A stretch of 11,298 nt of DNA, taken from contig JAGWRL010000288.1 of the NCBI GenBank assembly GCA_028876585.1, positions 1 to 11,298 of the forward strand, in the 5' to 3' direction. Origin of the DNA: Pseudomonadota bacterium (GTDB lineage Bacteria > Pseudomonadota > Alphaproteobacteria > Rhizobiales > Beijerinckiaceae). A model generated the notes under the pieces. The model made no database searches. It saw only the letters and a list, made by a program, of their open reading frames with translations, and was not told the origin of the DNA. Position 1 is the first letter of the stretch; the number at the start of each line of letters is the position of its first letter. Below are positions 1-8,600 of this stretch, in pieces. The position numbers and the translations under genes are program-made.

Positions 1-343
1 CCGCGTCCTCGAACAGCTTTTCCGCGCTGACGGCGCGGCCGGCGGCGATCACCGGCGGCAGATGCGGCCCGACCAGCAGGCGGCTGGAATTCTCGACCGC
101 CATCACCCTGACATGCCGGCGCGCGAGCTGGCCGAGCAGATCGCGATATTCCTTGAGCGAGATTTCCAGCCCGCCCATTTGCAGGATGACGGGCTTGCCG
201 GAAAAGAAATTGGGCGAGCGGACGAGCCAGCCGTCGAGCGCCTCAAGCCATGCGTTCAGCGGCGCCTTCGGCTCCAGCGCGAAGGCCAGCAGCGAGCGCG
301 CTCCGAAATGGATCGCCGTGGGTTTCCCGACATGCGCGTTCAT
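1..343 (-). CDS. minC: Septum site-determining protein MinC, N-terminal part (gene cut by left window edge)
   Basis: The reverse strand is open from an ATG at 343 down to base 1, giving 114 codons of a gene that continues outside the window. The visible protein begins MNAHVGKPTAIHFGARSLLA and goes on with PLNAWLEALDGWLVRSPNFF, then GKPVILQMGGLEIS, then a segment ending VGPHLPPVIAAGR. This order (short beta strand, PL..WL..LD, RSP.FF.G.PV.L, then a G..LPP....GR linker) is what I know of the MinC N-terminal domain, the part that inhibits FtsZ polymerisation away from midcell. The C-terminal beta-helix that dimerises and binds MinD would lie beyond the edge, probably followed by minD and minE. 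The ATG at 343 is the only good start; the ribosome binding site is weak (GTGGA about 14 bases upstream). A CtrA-like motif lies 52-66 bases upstream. The family call rests on motif recognition only. Confidence 0.85.
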   Translation of the reverse strand, partial: MNAHVGKPTAIHFGARSLLAFALEPKAPLNAWLEALDGWLVRSPNFFSGKPVILQMGGLEISLKEYRDLLGQLARRHVRVMAVENSSRLLVGPHLPPVIAAGRAVSAEKLFEDA

Positions 344-366
344 GATTGGCTAAGGTCCACTGATGC

Positions 367-378
367 TTCGTTAACGAA
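367..378. repeat. 12-bp perfect palindrome upstream of minC
   Basis: TTCGTTAACGAA is a perfect palindrome 24-35 bases upstream of the minC start codon. Its position fits an operator or a promoter-proximal element. Its centre, GTTAAC, contains a TTAAC half-site of the kind bound by CtrA. It could also be chance; no known regulator is assigned. Confidence 0.4.
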
Positions 379-394
379 CATGGCCCGACAATGG

Positions 395-409
395 TTAGCC
401 AACCGTTAA
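395..409. promoter_or_regulatory. CtrA-like binding motif upstream of minC
   Basis: TTAG-N7-TTAA on the plus strand reads TTAA-N7-CTAA on the minus strand, one base away from the alphaproteobacterial CtrA consensus TTAA-N7-TTAA. It lies 52-66 bases upstream of the minC start, where a regulator site is expected. Min genes are reported CtrA targets in some Rhizobiales (Sinorhizobium, from memory), which makes the site plausible. In GC-rich DNA two AT-rich tetramers at exactly seven bases' spacing are uncommon, but one mismatched site is not proof. Confidence 0.45.
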
Positions 410-637
410 TTTTGGCTCGCGAGCGTGCTATTTCGGGACGCGGCGCCGTAGAGTAATCCTGGCCGCCCGGCGCCCGTCAGGGCGGGGCGAGGCGGCCGCA
501 TCGCCGTGCGTGGCTCGGTGTTTCCGTAAAGGAAAATCCGGCGCGATTTACGGGCGGCTTGTCGAAGCAAGAACAAGGGTGGCGTGATTTGGTTTATATT
601 TGCTACAGCGATTTCCGTTCGAATGGGATCGGCCGGC

Positions 638-714
638 GTCATTCCCGCGAAAGCGGGAATCCAGAGGGACACGACGCGCCCCGGCCCCTGGATCCCCGCT
701 TTCGCGGGGATGAC
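638..714. repeat. Composite palindromic repeat (two hairpin arms in inverted orientation)
   Basis: Two 27-bp arms (638-664 and 688-714) are inverted copies of each other, matching at 25 of 27 positions around a 23-bp spacer. Each arm is itself a hairpin: ATTCCCGCGAAAGCGGGAAT at 641-660 and ATCCCCGCTTTCGCGGGGAT at 692-711, each with an 8-bp stem and a 4-base loop. The first fits the ATTCCC-N8-GGGAAT pattern known as dRS3 in Neisseria, and similar intergenic palindromes occur in many proteobacteria. The element could be a REP/MITE-like dispersed repeat. No transposase, and no target duplication that I can see, accompanies it. Confidence 0.75.
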
Positions 715-907
715 AAGGAGGCGGCGCTTCAACTTGATAGGAAAGCGCTCTAATCACGCAACGGAAATCATGTATCCGCTCGCAATCGTCCTTGTTTACT
801 TGCGGCTATGACTTCACCGCGCCCGGCGACGGGCCTAGCCGATCCGCCCATTGCGCGCCGTCGCGGCGGGCGCCAAGAGACGGGCGCCTCTTCAGCACGG
901 ACCCATT

Positions 908-2698
908 ATGGCGCTCGGCTTCGATCCCGCAAACGCCCCCTTCGACCGCCTGTCCGGACCGGAAGTGGAAATGGTCCGCGCCGCGCTCGACATCGGCTAT
1001 TTTCGCCCCGGCGAGGCGATCCTGGCGCGCGGCGCGGCGCCGGAAAACCTGTTCATCGTGATGAAGGGCCGCGTCGAGGAGCGCGACGGCGAGGAGGCGC
1101 TGTCGCTGCTCGGCCCCGGCGACGCGTTCGACAGCCGCGCGCTGATCCAGGGCGGCGGCGGCCATGCCTTCGTCGCGACGCAGGAGACGTTGTGCTACCT
1201 GTTGCCGCGCGCCGCAGCGATGCGGCTGATCGCCGACAATCCGCGCTTCGCCGCGTTTTTCTATCTGGAGATTTCGCGCAAGCTCGACGCGGCGGCGGCC
1301 GAGGCGGAGGACGCGCGTTTCGGCGCCACGATGCAGGCCAAGTTGCGCGAAGTGCGCCGCCGCCCCGCCGTGTTCGTCGCCGCCGCCGATTCGCTGGAGG
1401 CCGCCGCGCGCCGCATGAGCGAGGCCCACAGCAACGCCCTGTTCGTGCGCGACGGCGAGCGCATCGGCATCGTCACGGCGACCAATCTGGCGCAGGGCGC
1501 GCTGCTGCAACGGCTGCCGCTGGAGGCGCCGGTGGGGCAGGTCGCGCAATTCTCGGTGGTCGGCTGCGACATCGACGATTTCGTCGCCGCCGCGCTACTG
1601 AAGATGACCAAGCACAACAAGCGCCGCGTCGCCATCCGCGACGGCGACGCCTACGTCGGCGTGCTGGAGGACATCGACCTGCTCGCCTTCGTCGCCGGCG
1701 GCTCGCAGCTCGTCGGCGCCCGGATCGACCGCGCCGCCGATCTCGCCGACCTCGCGCAGGCGGCGGGCGAGATCGAGCAGCAGACGCGCATGTTGCGCCG
1801 CCAGGGCGTCCGAATCGACGTCGTCAGCGAGATCGTGTCCGATCTCAACCGGCGCCTGCTCGCCCGCGCCTTCCGGCTCACCGCGCCGCGCTCGGTGGCG
1901 CAGAAGGGCTGCCTGATCGTGATGGGCAGCGAGGGCAGGGCGGAACAGACCGTGCGCACCGATCAGGACAATGGGCTGATCCTGTCCGAGCCTGTGCCCG
2001 CCGCCGATCTCGACGCGTTTCGCGCCGATTTCACCGCCGCGCTGGAGCGGTTCGGCTTCCCGCCCTGTCCGGGCGAGGTGATGGTGCGCAATCCGCTGTG
2101 GTCGAAGACGGTCGAGCAGTACCGCGCCGACATCCAGGCCTGGAGCGCCGCGCCGTCGGAAGCCTCGCACATGAACATCGCCATCCTCTACGACGCGCAG
2201 GCGGTCGCCGGCGACGCCGACCTGTTGGCGGGCGTGAAGGCGGAGCTGATCGCGGCGATGCGCGGCGAGCGCGTCAGGCTCGCCCATTTCGCGCGCGCGG
2301 TCGATCAGTTCCCCATCCCGATCGGGCTGTTCAATACGCTCAACGCGCGCGAGGGCGAGGCGATCGACCTGAAGAAGGGCGCGGTGTTTCCGATCGTCCA
2401 CGGCGTGCGCGCGCTCGCGCTGGAGCGCGGCCTGAGCGAGACCAACACGGCCGAGCGGATCGCCGCGCTGGCCGAACTCGGCGCGCTCGACAAGGATTTC
2501 GCGCGTGAACTGACGCAGGCTTTGTTCTGCGTGATGACGCTGCGGCTCGACGCGAAGCTCGGGCTCGGCCCCGCGGGCGCGCGGGTGGAGCCCGGCCGGC
2601 TCAGCGGCATGGACCGCGATCTGCTGCGCGACGCGCTGCGCATCGTCAAACAATTCCGCGAGCTGATGCGGCGCCACTTCAATCTGGCGATGTTCTGA
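908..2698 (+). CDS. Cyclic nucleotide-binding / CBS-pair / DUF294 nucleotidyltransferase-like protein
   Basis: This encodes 596 residues from the ATG at 908. An in-frame TTG at 851 would add 19 residues but has no better ribosome binding site, and homology-like sequence starts after the ATG. Domains in order: a cyclic-nucleotide-binding fold (about 15-125, with FRPGEAIL and LFIVMKGRVE), a pair of CBS domains (about 150-265), a nucleotidyltransferase-like DUF294 domain (about 280-430) with GSEGR at 340-344 and TDQDN at 351-355, and a DUF294 C-terminal helical domain (about 440-590, with IDLKKGAVFPIVHGVRALAL). The GSxGR and D352/D354 residues are those expected for a metal-dependent nucleotidyltransferase. 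Family members are thought to sense nucleotides through the N-terminal domains; the reaction is unknown to me. The presumed phosphate-binding cassette (FDSRALIQGGGGHAFVA) lacks the usual arginine, so cAMP binding is doubtful. No membrane segment is seen, so it is cytoplasmic. The TGA overlaps the next ATG by one base, so the two genes are translationally coupled. Confidence 0.88.
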   Translation: MALGFDPANAPFDRLSGPEVEMVRAALDIGYFRPGEAILARGAAPENLFIVMKGRVEERDGEEALSLLGPGDAFDSRALIQGGGGHAFVATQETLCYLLPRAAAMRLIADNPRFAAFFYLEISRKLDAAAAEAEDARFGATMQAKLREVRRRPAVFVAAADSLEAAARRMSEAHSNALFVRDGERIGIVTATNLAQGALLQRLPLEAPVGQVAQFSVVGCDIDDFVAAALLKMTKHNKRRVAIRDGDAYVGVLEDIDLLAFVAGGSQLVGARIDRAADLADLAQAAGEIEQQTRMLRRQGVRIDVVSEIVSDLNRRLLARAFRLTAPRSVAQKGCLIVMGSEGRAEQTVRTDQDNGLILSEPVPAADLDAFRADFTAALERFGFPPCPGEVMVRNPLWSKTVEQYRADIQAWSAAPSEASHMNIAILYDAQAVAGDADLLAGVKAELIAAMRGERVRLAHFARAVDQFPIPIGLFNTLNAREGEAIDLKKGAVFPIVHGVRALALERGLSETNTAERIAALAELGALDKDFARELTQALFCVMTLRLDAKLGLGPAGARVEPGRLSGMDRDLLRDALRIVKQFRELMRRHFNLAMF

Positions 2699-3357
2699 TG
2701 GCCCCGCGTTTCCTGGCCAAGCGGTTGTTGAAAGACCCCGCCTACGCCTTCCTGTTCGAGCCGGGGCCGGCGGGGGAGGCGGTCTCGATCGATTGCGAGA
2801 CGACCGGGCTCGACCGCGCCAAGGACGAGATCATCTCGGTCGCCGCCGTGCGCATCCAGGGCGCGCGCGTGCTGACCAGCGAGGCGTTCCGCGCCACCGT
2901 GCGCTGCGTGGCGCCAATCAACCCGCAGGCGATCAAGGTGCATGGGCTGCGCGAGCGCGACGTCGCCCTGGGCCGCGCGATGGCGGAAGTGCTGCCGGCG
3001 CTGCTGCGCTTCATCGGCGGGCGGCCGCTGGTCGGCTATTATCTGGAGTTCGACGTGGCGATGTTGAACCGCTACGTCCGCGCCTGGCTCGGCGTCGGCT
3101 TGCCGAACCCGCGGCTGGAGGTGTCCGGCCTCTATTACGACCGCAAATACGGCGACGCGCCGCCGGGTTCGCATGTCGACCTGAGCTTCGCCGCCATCGC
3201 GCGCGATCTCGGGCTCGATCTCATCGATCAGCACGACGCGCTCGCCGATGCGACCACGGCGGCGCTGATGCATGTGATGCTCAGCGACATGCAGGCGCGG
3301 CGCGCGCGCATCCGCCGCGCGCCTTACGCCGGCGGCGCGCCCTTCTCCGGCGGTTAG
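2698..3357 (+). CDS. DEDDh-family 3'-5' exonuclease (DnaQ-like)
   Basis: This encodes 219 residues and starts at an ATG sharing one base with the upstream stop (TGATG). All three exonuclease motifs are visible: Exo I as DCETTGL with D32 and E34, Exo II as GYYLEFDVAML with D119, and Exo III as HDALADATTAA with H179 and D184. The histidine five residues before the last aspartate makes it a DEDDh enzyme, which removes 3' nucleotides from single-stranded DNA or RNA using two metal ions. At about 220 residues it is essentially the catalytic domain alone, close in size to a stand-alone epsilon-like exonuclease. Tight coupling to the DUF294-like protein suggests they act together, perhaps on the same nucleic acid or nucleotide, but the substrate is unknown. 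It is not necessarily the replicative epsilon subunit: no clamp-binding motif (such as QLSLP) is evident in the short C-terminal tail. The stop codon overlaps that of the convergent glycosyltransferase gene. Confidence 0.88.
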   Translation: MAPRFLAKRLLKDPAYAFLFEPGPAGEAVSIDCETTGLDRAKDEIISVAAVRIQGARVLTSEAFRATVRCVAPINPQAIKVHGLRERDVALGRAMAEVLPALLRFIGGRPLVGYYLEFDVAMLNRYVRAWLGVGLPNPRLEVSGLYYDRKYGDAPPGSHVDLSFAAIARDLGLDLIDQHDALADATTAALMHVMLSDMQARRARIRRAPYAGGAPFSGG

Positions 3358-4712
3358 TCGGCGGCGCGCAGGCTGGCGAGGAACTCGTCGAGCGAGGCGA
3401 AATAGTCGCGCCAGTTGGGCGCGACGAAGCCGGCGGCGCGCGTCTTCAGCGCGGCGCGGTAGGAGTCGTCGTAGGCGAGCCGCTCGATCTCGTGGCGCCA
3501 TCCCTCGCCGTCGAGCGGCGACAGCAGGCAGGCGCGGCCCTGCGACGCCTCGCGCAGCGCCGGCGTGTCGGAGGCGATCACCGGCGTGCCGATCGCCAGC
3601 GCCTCCACCACCGGCAGGCCGTAGCCCTCCTCGTAGCTCGGCGCCAGCACGGCGCGCGCGCCGGCGATCAGTTCGGCGAGCGCCGGCGAGCCGAGCTTGG
3701 ACACCTCCGTCACATGCGGCGCCAGCGTCTCGCAGCGGTCGAGCATGTCGACCACCTGCTCGTTCTCCCAGCCGCGCGCGCCCACGATCACCAGCCGCGG
3801 CGGCGTCGGCGAGCGGCGCGCCAGCGTGCGCCAGATGTTGAGCAGCAGCAGATGGTTCTTGCGCGGCTCAATCGTGCCGACGACGACGAAATAGGGATGC
3901 GCGGTCCGGCGCGGCGGCGCGGCGGTCGCGTAATCGGCGATCGGCGAGGGGAACCGTTGCGCCCAGATCGGCCGCGGCTCCAGCCCGCGCGCGGCGATTT
4001 CCTGTTGCAGGCGGCGGCGCACCGCCTCGGTCGAGACCAGGAACGCCCGCCCGTAGCGCAGCGCGGTGGCGATGCGGGCGCGAAATTTCTCGGTTTCCCC
4101 CGCCTCGAAATATTCGGGGTAATCGAGCGGCAGCAGGTCATGGATCATGAACACGCCGTCGACGTCGGGCCGATCCGCCAGCCAGGAGAAGAAGCGCGGA
4201 TGCTCGAAGCGGTGATAACCGACGTTGATATAAACGGCGCCCTTGGGAACCTGACGCCGCAGGCTGCCGACGATGTGACCGGTCCATGACAGCAGCCGGC
4301 GCTTCCACGCCGGCGCGCTGAGCCGCGAGGGAGGGGAAAGTTGCGGCTTGGCGGCCACGCCCGGCGCGGAATCAAGCCAGGCCCACAGCGCCTCCGCGGT
4401 CGGATTTTCGGCGCGGGTCCAGACGTTTTGCGCCGCTTGGGTGAATTCGGCCGCCCAACGCCGCGCGATCAGGCGCGGCGGCCCGAAACCGTAACGCACC
4501 GCCTCGCTGTCCTCCGTCGCGGCGAAAAAATGCGTGGCGAAGGCGAGATCGATGCGGTCGATGCCGGTGCCTGTGTCCGCGCGCAGACGCGCGATCAGAT
4601 GGCTCATGTCGTAAACGACCTTGCGTCGCTCCCGCTGCGCCGGCGGGGTCGCGAAAGCAGGCTCGCGCCGCTCGCGCCGAGCCCGGTTCGGCAGCAAAAA
4701 CGCGTTACTCAA
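3354..4712 (-). CDS. GT4-family (group 1) glycosyltransferase
   Basis: This encodes about 452 residues. The C-terminal GT-B half is clear: GTIEPRKNH at about 279-287, LVIVGARGWE, LIAGARAVLAPSYEEGYGLP and the E-x7-E pair (E362, E370), then ALAIGTPVIASD. These are the donor-binding features of retaining GT4 enzymes that move a sugar from a nucleotide sugar to a growing polysaccharide or lipid-linked oligosaccharide at the inner membrane. The N-terminal part carries VVYDMSHLIARL and TGIDRIDLAFA, found near the start of a GT4 subgroup that I recall from capsule and exopolysaccharide loci. Because VVYDMS belongs to the conserved domain, the ATG within it is not the start. No ATG or GTG lies upstream in frame, so I chose the TTG at 4712, which follows a GGGCGGGGGG run at suitable spacing; a TTG at 4730 would add six residues. 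No signal peptide or membrane helix is seen. The gene is divergent from the large fusion gene across a long AT-rich spacer. Sugar and acceptor are unknown. Confidence 0.85.
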   Translation of the reverse strand: MSNAFLLPNRARRERREPAFATPPAQRERRKVVYDMSHLIARLRADTGTGIDRIDLAFATHFFAATEDSEAVRYGFGPPRLIARRWAAEFTQAAQNVWTRAENPTAEALWAWLDSAPGVAAKPQLSPPSRLSAPAWKRRLLSWTGHIVGSLRRQVPKGAVYINVGYHRFEHPRFFSWLADRPDVDGVFMIHDLLPLDYPEYFEAGETEKFRARIATALRYGRAFLVSTEAVRRRLQQEIAARGLEPRPIWAQRFPSPIADYATAAPPRRTAHPYFVVVGTIEPRKNHLLLLNIWRTLARRSPTPPRLVIVGARGWENEQVVDMLDRCETLAPHVTEVSKLGSPALAELIAGARAVLAPSYEEGYGLPVVEALAIGTPVIASDTPALREASQGRACLLSPLDGEGWRHEIERLAYDDSYRAALKTRAAGFVAPNWRDYFASLDEFLASLRAAD

Positions 4713-5166
4713 GATTTGCCCCCCGCCCAACGGTCATCGCCCCGAACCCGTTTCCGCCGAACGCCATCGGCGCTGCTCAGCGAGCGGTCGCCAGGCCCGG
4801 GCGCTGAAATTGACGTTCAAAATCAAGCTCAATCCGTTATTCATCATCCCAGGCCGACCCGAAACAGCTGCAACAGATCGATGGAGAAGGCCGATCGCTA
4901 TCCAAACTTCCCGTCCCGCCGCCACGGCCTATATGCGAATTGCGGCGGGATAATAATTGGCGCCGCGCCATCCGTCTATTAATTCATATTTAAACATCAG
5001 AAGCCGGATTTAGACAAGTCCTCCGTGCGCATCCGCGCTGCGGCCATCGGATAAGAATCCGCGTAAACATAGCGGGGCGGCCATGCGCGCTAGGAATTGC
5101 ATGCACGTGAAAAATTAACCATAGATGCAATGGATGCGGCGGTCATCTGCGTAAAGAAGGCGTATG

Positions 5167-5190
5167 ATTTATTACATTTACGTGATAAAT
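5167..5190. promoter_or_regulatory. Candidate operator: AT-rich inverted repeat
   Basis: ATTTATTAC and GTGATAAAT form arms matching at 8 of 9 positions around a 6-base spacer. The repeat lies in the most AT-rich part of the spacer between two divergent glycosyltransferase genes, where a regulator of both would bind. It does not match FNR/CRP or CtrA consensus sites. A regulator cannot be named. Confidence 0.35.
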
Positions 5191-5382
5191 GAAGGATATC
5201 GATTAATTTATGATTTGCTCCTGCGAATTTTGACTCTCGGTTCGATAATGAATTGTGGTTCCGACGACAATACATCATGAAGAATCCCTCGTAAATACGT
5301 CAGTTGTTAAGAAATTTTGCATCGAGAATCGCTTTTTTTGCATGCGAATATTTCTTCTTTCGGGGCGGCGCCGCGGGTGGAA

Positions 5383-5397
5383 GCGACGTCACGTCGC
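5383..5397. repeat. Short inverted repeat in the leader of the fusion gene
   Basis: GCGACG-TCA-CGTCGC is a 6-bp stem with a 3-base loop, about 270 bases before the fusion gene's start. It could be a small hairpin in the mRNA leader or a protein site. In GC-rich DNA short palindromes of this kind also arise by chance. Confidence 0.3.
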
Positions 5398-5667
5398 ATA
5401 TTTGCAACCCGAATGCGCCAACGTCCTGAGCGGGCGGGCGTTAGACACAACGGAAGCTGGACTGGCGCCGCGCGCGGCGGCGCCCACGGAAGCGGAACTG
5501 TCGCAAAAATCCGGTTAGCTGCGTCCGGGCTCTTGACGAAGGTCGCCGGGGCGTACCATCCCGGGCGGCGACGGCGTGAACCTGCCGCGCTCGTCATTCT
5601 CGCGCCACGGCGGCCCGGCGCGGAACGAAACGGCGCATGCACGCAGACGGGTGTAGGTTACAGACCC

Positions 5668-8600
5668 ATGATGGTTTTGCTTGATGAAGCCCGGCTCGAC
5701 GCGGAGGGGGTGCTTCATGTCAGCGGCTGGGCCGCCGGTCCCGCCTCGGTGGCGTTCGTTGAAGTGCGGCTTGACGGGGTCAAACTGGGCCACGCCGAAT
5801 ATGGCCATGCGCGCCCCGATGTCGCGCAGGATTATCCCGGCTTCGTCGGCGTTGCGACTTGCGGCTTCGCGCTGGCGGCGAAGCTGGGCGCCAAGGCGCG
5901 CCAAGCCGCCGTGCAAGCGCAGGTCGTCGTCGTGGCGAGCGACGGCGCCATCGTGGCCGCCGTCAGGGATATAGCGCGCGGCGAGGGGCCCGATTTCTCC
6001 GACCCCGCGACCGACGAACTGGAGTTCAATTGCGATTCGATCGGGCTGTTCGACGACGGCGCGCTCGAAATCGCGGGCTGGGCGGCGCATGAGGACGGCG
6101 TCGGAAGCCTGGAAGTGAGTCTGGACGGCGCCCTGCTGGGCGCGTGCGAGGTCGGGCGCGACCGGCCCGACGTCGGCAAATCGCTGGCCCACATCCCCTC
6201 GGCGCGCTGGAGCGGTTTCGACTTTCGCCATCGGGTCGCAAATCTCGCCGCCGGCGAGCACGATATCCGCCTCGTCTTCCGCACCCGCAAGGGCGGCCGG
6301 CTGACGCGAAAGCTGAAGGCCGCCGTGCAGATCGCGGCCGAGCCCGGCCGCGTGCGCGATCGCGAGGACATCCGCCTGTTCATCGATACGCCCGCTATCG
6401 TCAACGGCGCGCTGGCGCAGCCGGTGCGGCGGATGCTGTCGGTCGAGGGCTGGGCGATCGCGCGCCACGGCGTCGCGGCGATCGAGGTTTTCCTCGACGG
6501 CGCGCCGGTCGGCTCGGCCGCGCGCGGCAACCGACGGCTCGACATCGCCGCCGCCTATCCCGAATGGCCGGAGGCGCTGACGAGCGGGTTCACGATCCTG
6601 CTGCCGCGCAAGCTGTTCGGCAAGGACCGCCACACCCTGCGCATTTCGCTGCGCGACAAGCGCGGCGAGACTCAGGATGTCGAGGTGCGGGTCGCGGTCG
6701 AACCGGCCGATCTCGACGACGAGCGCACGCAGTTGCGCGCCCGCCCGCGGCAGGCCGAGATCGACCTCAAGGCCGCCTTGATCGCCGCCGCGCCGGCGCG
6801 CCCCGCCTTCGCCGCGCTGCTGCTGGCCAACGAGGCCGGGGCGGAGGACATCGAGCGCACGCTCGAGTCGCTGCGCGAGCAGTGCTTCGCCGATTTCAGC
6901 GTCGCGCTGCTGGCGCCGACGGCGCCAGCGCAGGCGGCCGCGCGCGCCGCCGCCGAGCGCGCCGGCGTAACGCTGCATCGCTTGGACGAGGACGGCGATC
7001 TCGCCGCCGCGCTCGAACGGCTCACGGCGCCGGGCGAGGAGCGGGCGCGCTTCTTCCTGCGGCTGCGCGCCGGCGACCGGCTCGGCCCGGATGCGTTGAT
7101 GGAGTTCGCGCTCGAAATCGCCACCCGGCCGCAGGAGGAGCTGATCTACGCCGACGACCGCCGCTTCGAGGCCGGCGCCGGGCGGGTGAGCGCCTTCCTC
7201 AAGCCGGACTGGTCGCCCGACCTGTTGTTGTCGATGAACTATCTCGGCCGCGCCTGGTGCGCCGCGCTGCCGCTGGCGGCGCGCGCCGGCCTGAGCGTGC
7301 GCGATCTCGCGCAGGCCAGCGATTACGACATCGCGCTGCGGCTGAGCGAGGCGGCGCGCGGGATCGTGCGCGTCCCGCTCGTGCTGGCGCAAGCCGCGCC
7401 GGCCGGCGATTCGCCCGCGCGCGAGCAGGCGGCGCTGCGCGACGCCATGGCGCGGCGCGGGATTTCGGGCGGCGTGCGCGCCACCGCCGCGCCCGGCGTG
7501 TGGCGGCTGCGCCGAAAACTGCGCACGCGCGGGCTGGTGTCGATCATCATCCCCAGCATCGGCGCGCGCGGCCTGATCGAGACCTGCCTCGACTCGATCC
7601 GCGCCCGCACGGCGTATCGAAACTTCGAAATCGTCATCATCGACAATATCGAGGACCCGGCCTCGCCGTGGAAGGAATGGTTCAAGCAGCAGGCCGATTG
7701 CGTGGTGGAGTATTCCGGCCCGTTCAACTGGTCGAAGCTCAACAATTTCGGCGCCGAGGCGGCGCTCGGCGATTATCTCTTGTTCCTCAACGACGATGTC
7801 GAGGCGATCGAGCCGCGCTGGCTGCATGCGCTGCTCGAGCACGCCGAGCGCGACGAAGTCGGCGTTGTCGGGCCGCGGCTGCTCTATCCCGACGGCCGGG
7901 TGCAGCACGCCGGCATGTTCCTGGCCGACGGCCACGCGCGCCACGCGTTCCGTTTCGCCGAGGACGAGGATTTCGGCGCCTTCGGCCTCGGCGCGGCGCA
8001 GCGCAATGTCGCGGCGGTGACCGGCGCCTGCCTGCTGACGCGCCGCGAGGTGTTCGCGGCGATCGGCGGCTTCGACGAGGGCCACGTCGTCGTCAACAAC
8101 GACATCGACATGTGCCTGAAACTGTGGCGCGACGGTTGGCGCGTGGTCTACACGCCGCACGCGACGCTGATCCATCACGAGATGGCGAGCCGCGCCGGAC
8201 TGCCGGACTCGTTCGACGAACGCGGCTTTGCCGCCGCCTGGCGCAACGCCTTCGCGCTCGGCGACCCGTTCTTTCATCCCGGCCTGTCGCTCGATGACGG
8301 CGACTATGCGCCCGATCCCGAGCCGGCGCGCGCGATCGTCGCCGGGCGGCCGCTGGTCGCGCGCGAGGACGTGCGGCGCATCCTGGTGCAGAAGCTCGAT
8401 CACGTCGGCGATTTCATCACCGGCCTGCCGGCGATCCAGCGGCTCAAGCAGCGCTTTCCGCAGGCCGAGATTCACGTGATGGCGTCCTCGGCCTCGGCGG
8501 CGCTGGCGCGGCTGGAGCCGGCGATCGACAACGTGATCGAATTCAACTTCTTCCATCACGTTTCGAGCCAGGGGCGGGTGGAGCACGCCGACGAGGTCTG

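Larger units (their letters stand above)
344..907. other. Intergenic region between minC and the DUF294-like gene
   Basis: No credible gene is seen in these 564 bases; open frames here are short and resemble nothing. The region separates two divergent genes (minC on the minus strand, the DUF294-like gene on the plus strand) and so should hold both promoters. What can be seen is a 12-bp perfect palindrome at 367-378, a CtrA-like motif at 395-409 and a composite inverted repeat at 638-714. No sigma-70-type -35/-10 pair with proper spacing could be named with confidence. Confidence 0.7.
4713..5667. other. Long non-coding, AT-rich spacer between divergent glycosyltransferase genes
   Basis: No gene is supported here. 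The middle (about 4940-5350) is much richer in A and T than the flanking genes: I count well under half G+C over 4981-5340, against clearly GC-rich coding DNA on both sides. It contains the inverted repeat at 5167-5190 and a small inverted repeat at 5383-5397. The GC content rises again from about 5370 to the start of the fusion gene, a stretch that would be its untranslated leader if the promoter lies in the AT-rich core. The frame of the fusion gene stays open back to 5317, but the extra 117 residues look like random arginine- and alanine-rich translation. Short open frames at 5090-5278 (minus) and 5255-5518 (plus) match nothing I know. Confidence 0.65.

Noticed and set aside
62..409. Plus-strand open frame of 115 codons over the minC start.
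   Set aside because: It is the antisense of minC, whose reverse-strand translation matches the MinC N-terminal pattern.
808..2508. Long plus-strand frame overlapping the DUF294-like gene.
   Set aside because: It is arginine-rich, low-complexity translation; the neighbouring frame has the CBS and nucleotidyltransferase motifs.
5090..5518. Two short open frames in the AT-rich spacer (5090-5278 minus and 5255-5518 plus).
   Set aside because: No recognisable sequence, no good ribosome binding site, and composition expected of non-coding AT-rich DNA.
5317..5667. N-terminal extension of the fusion gene by 117 codons.
   Set aside because: The extra residues show no domain, and GW-containing Ig-like sequence begins right after the ATG at 5668.
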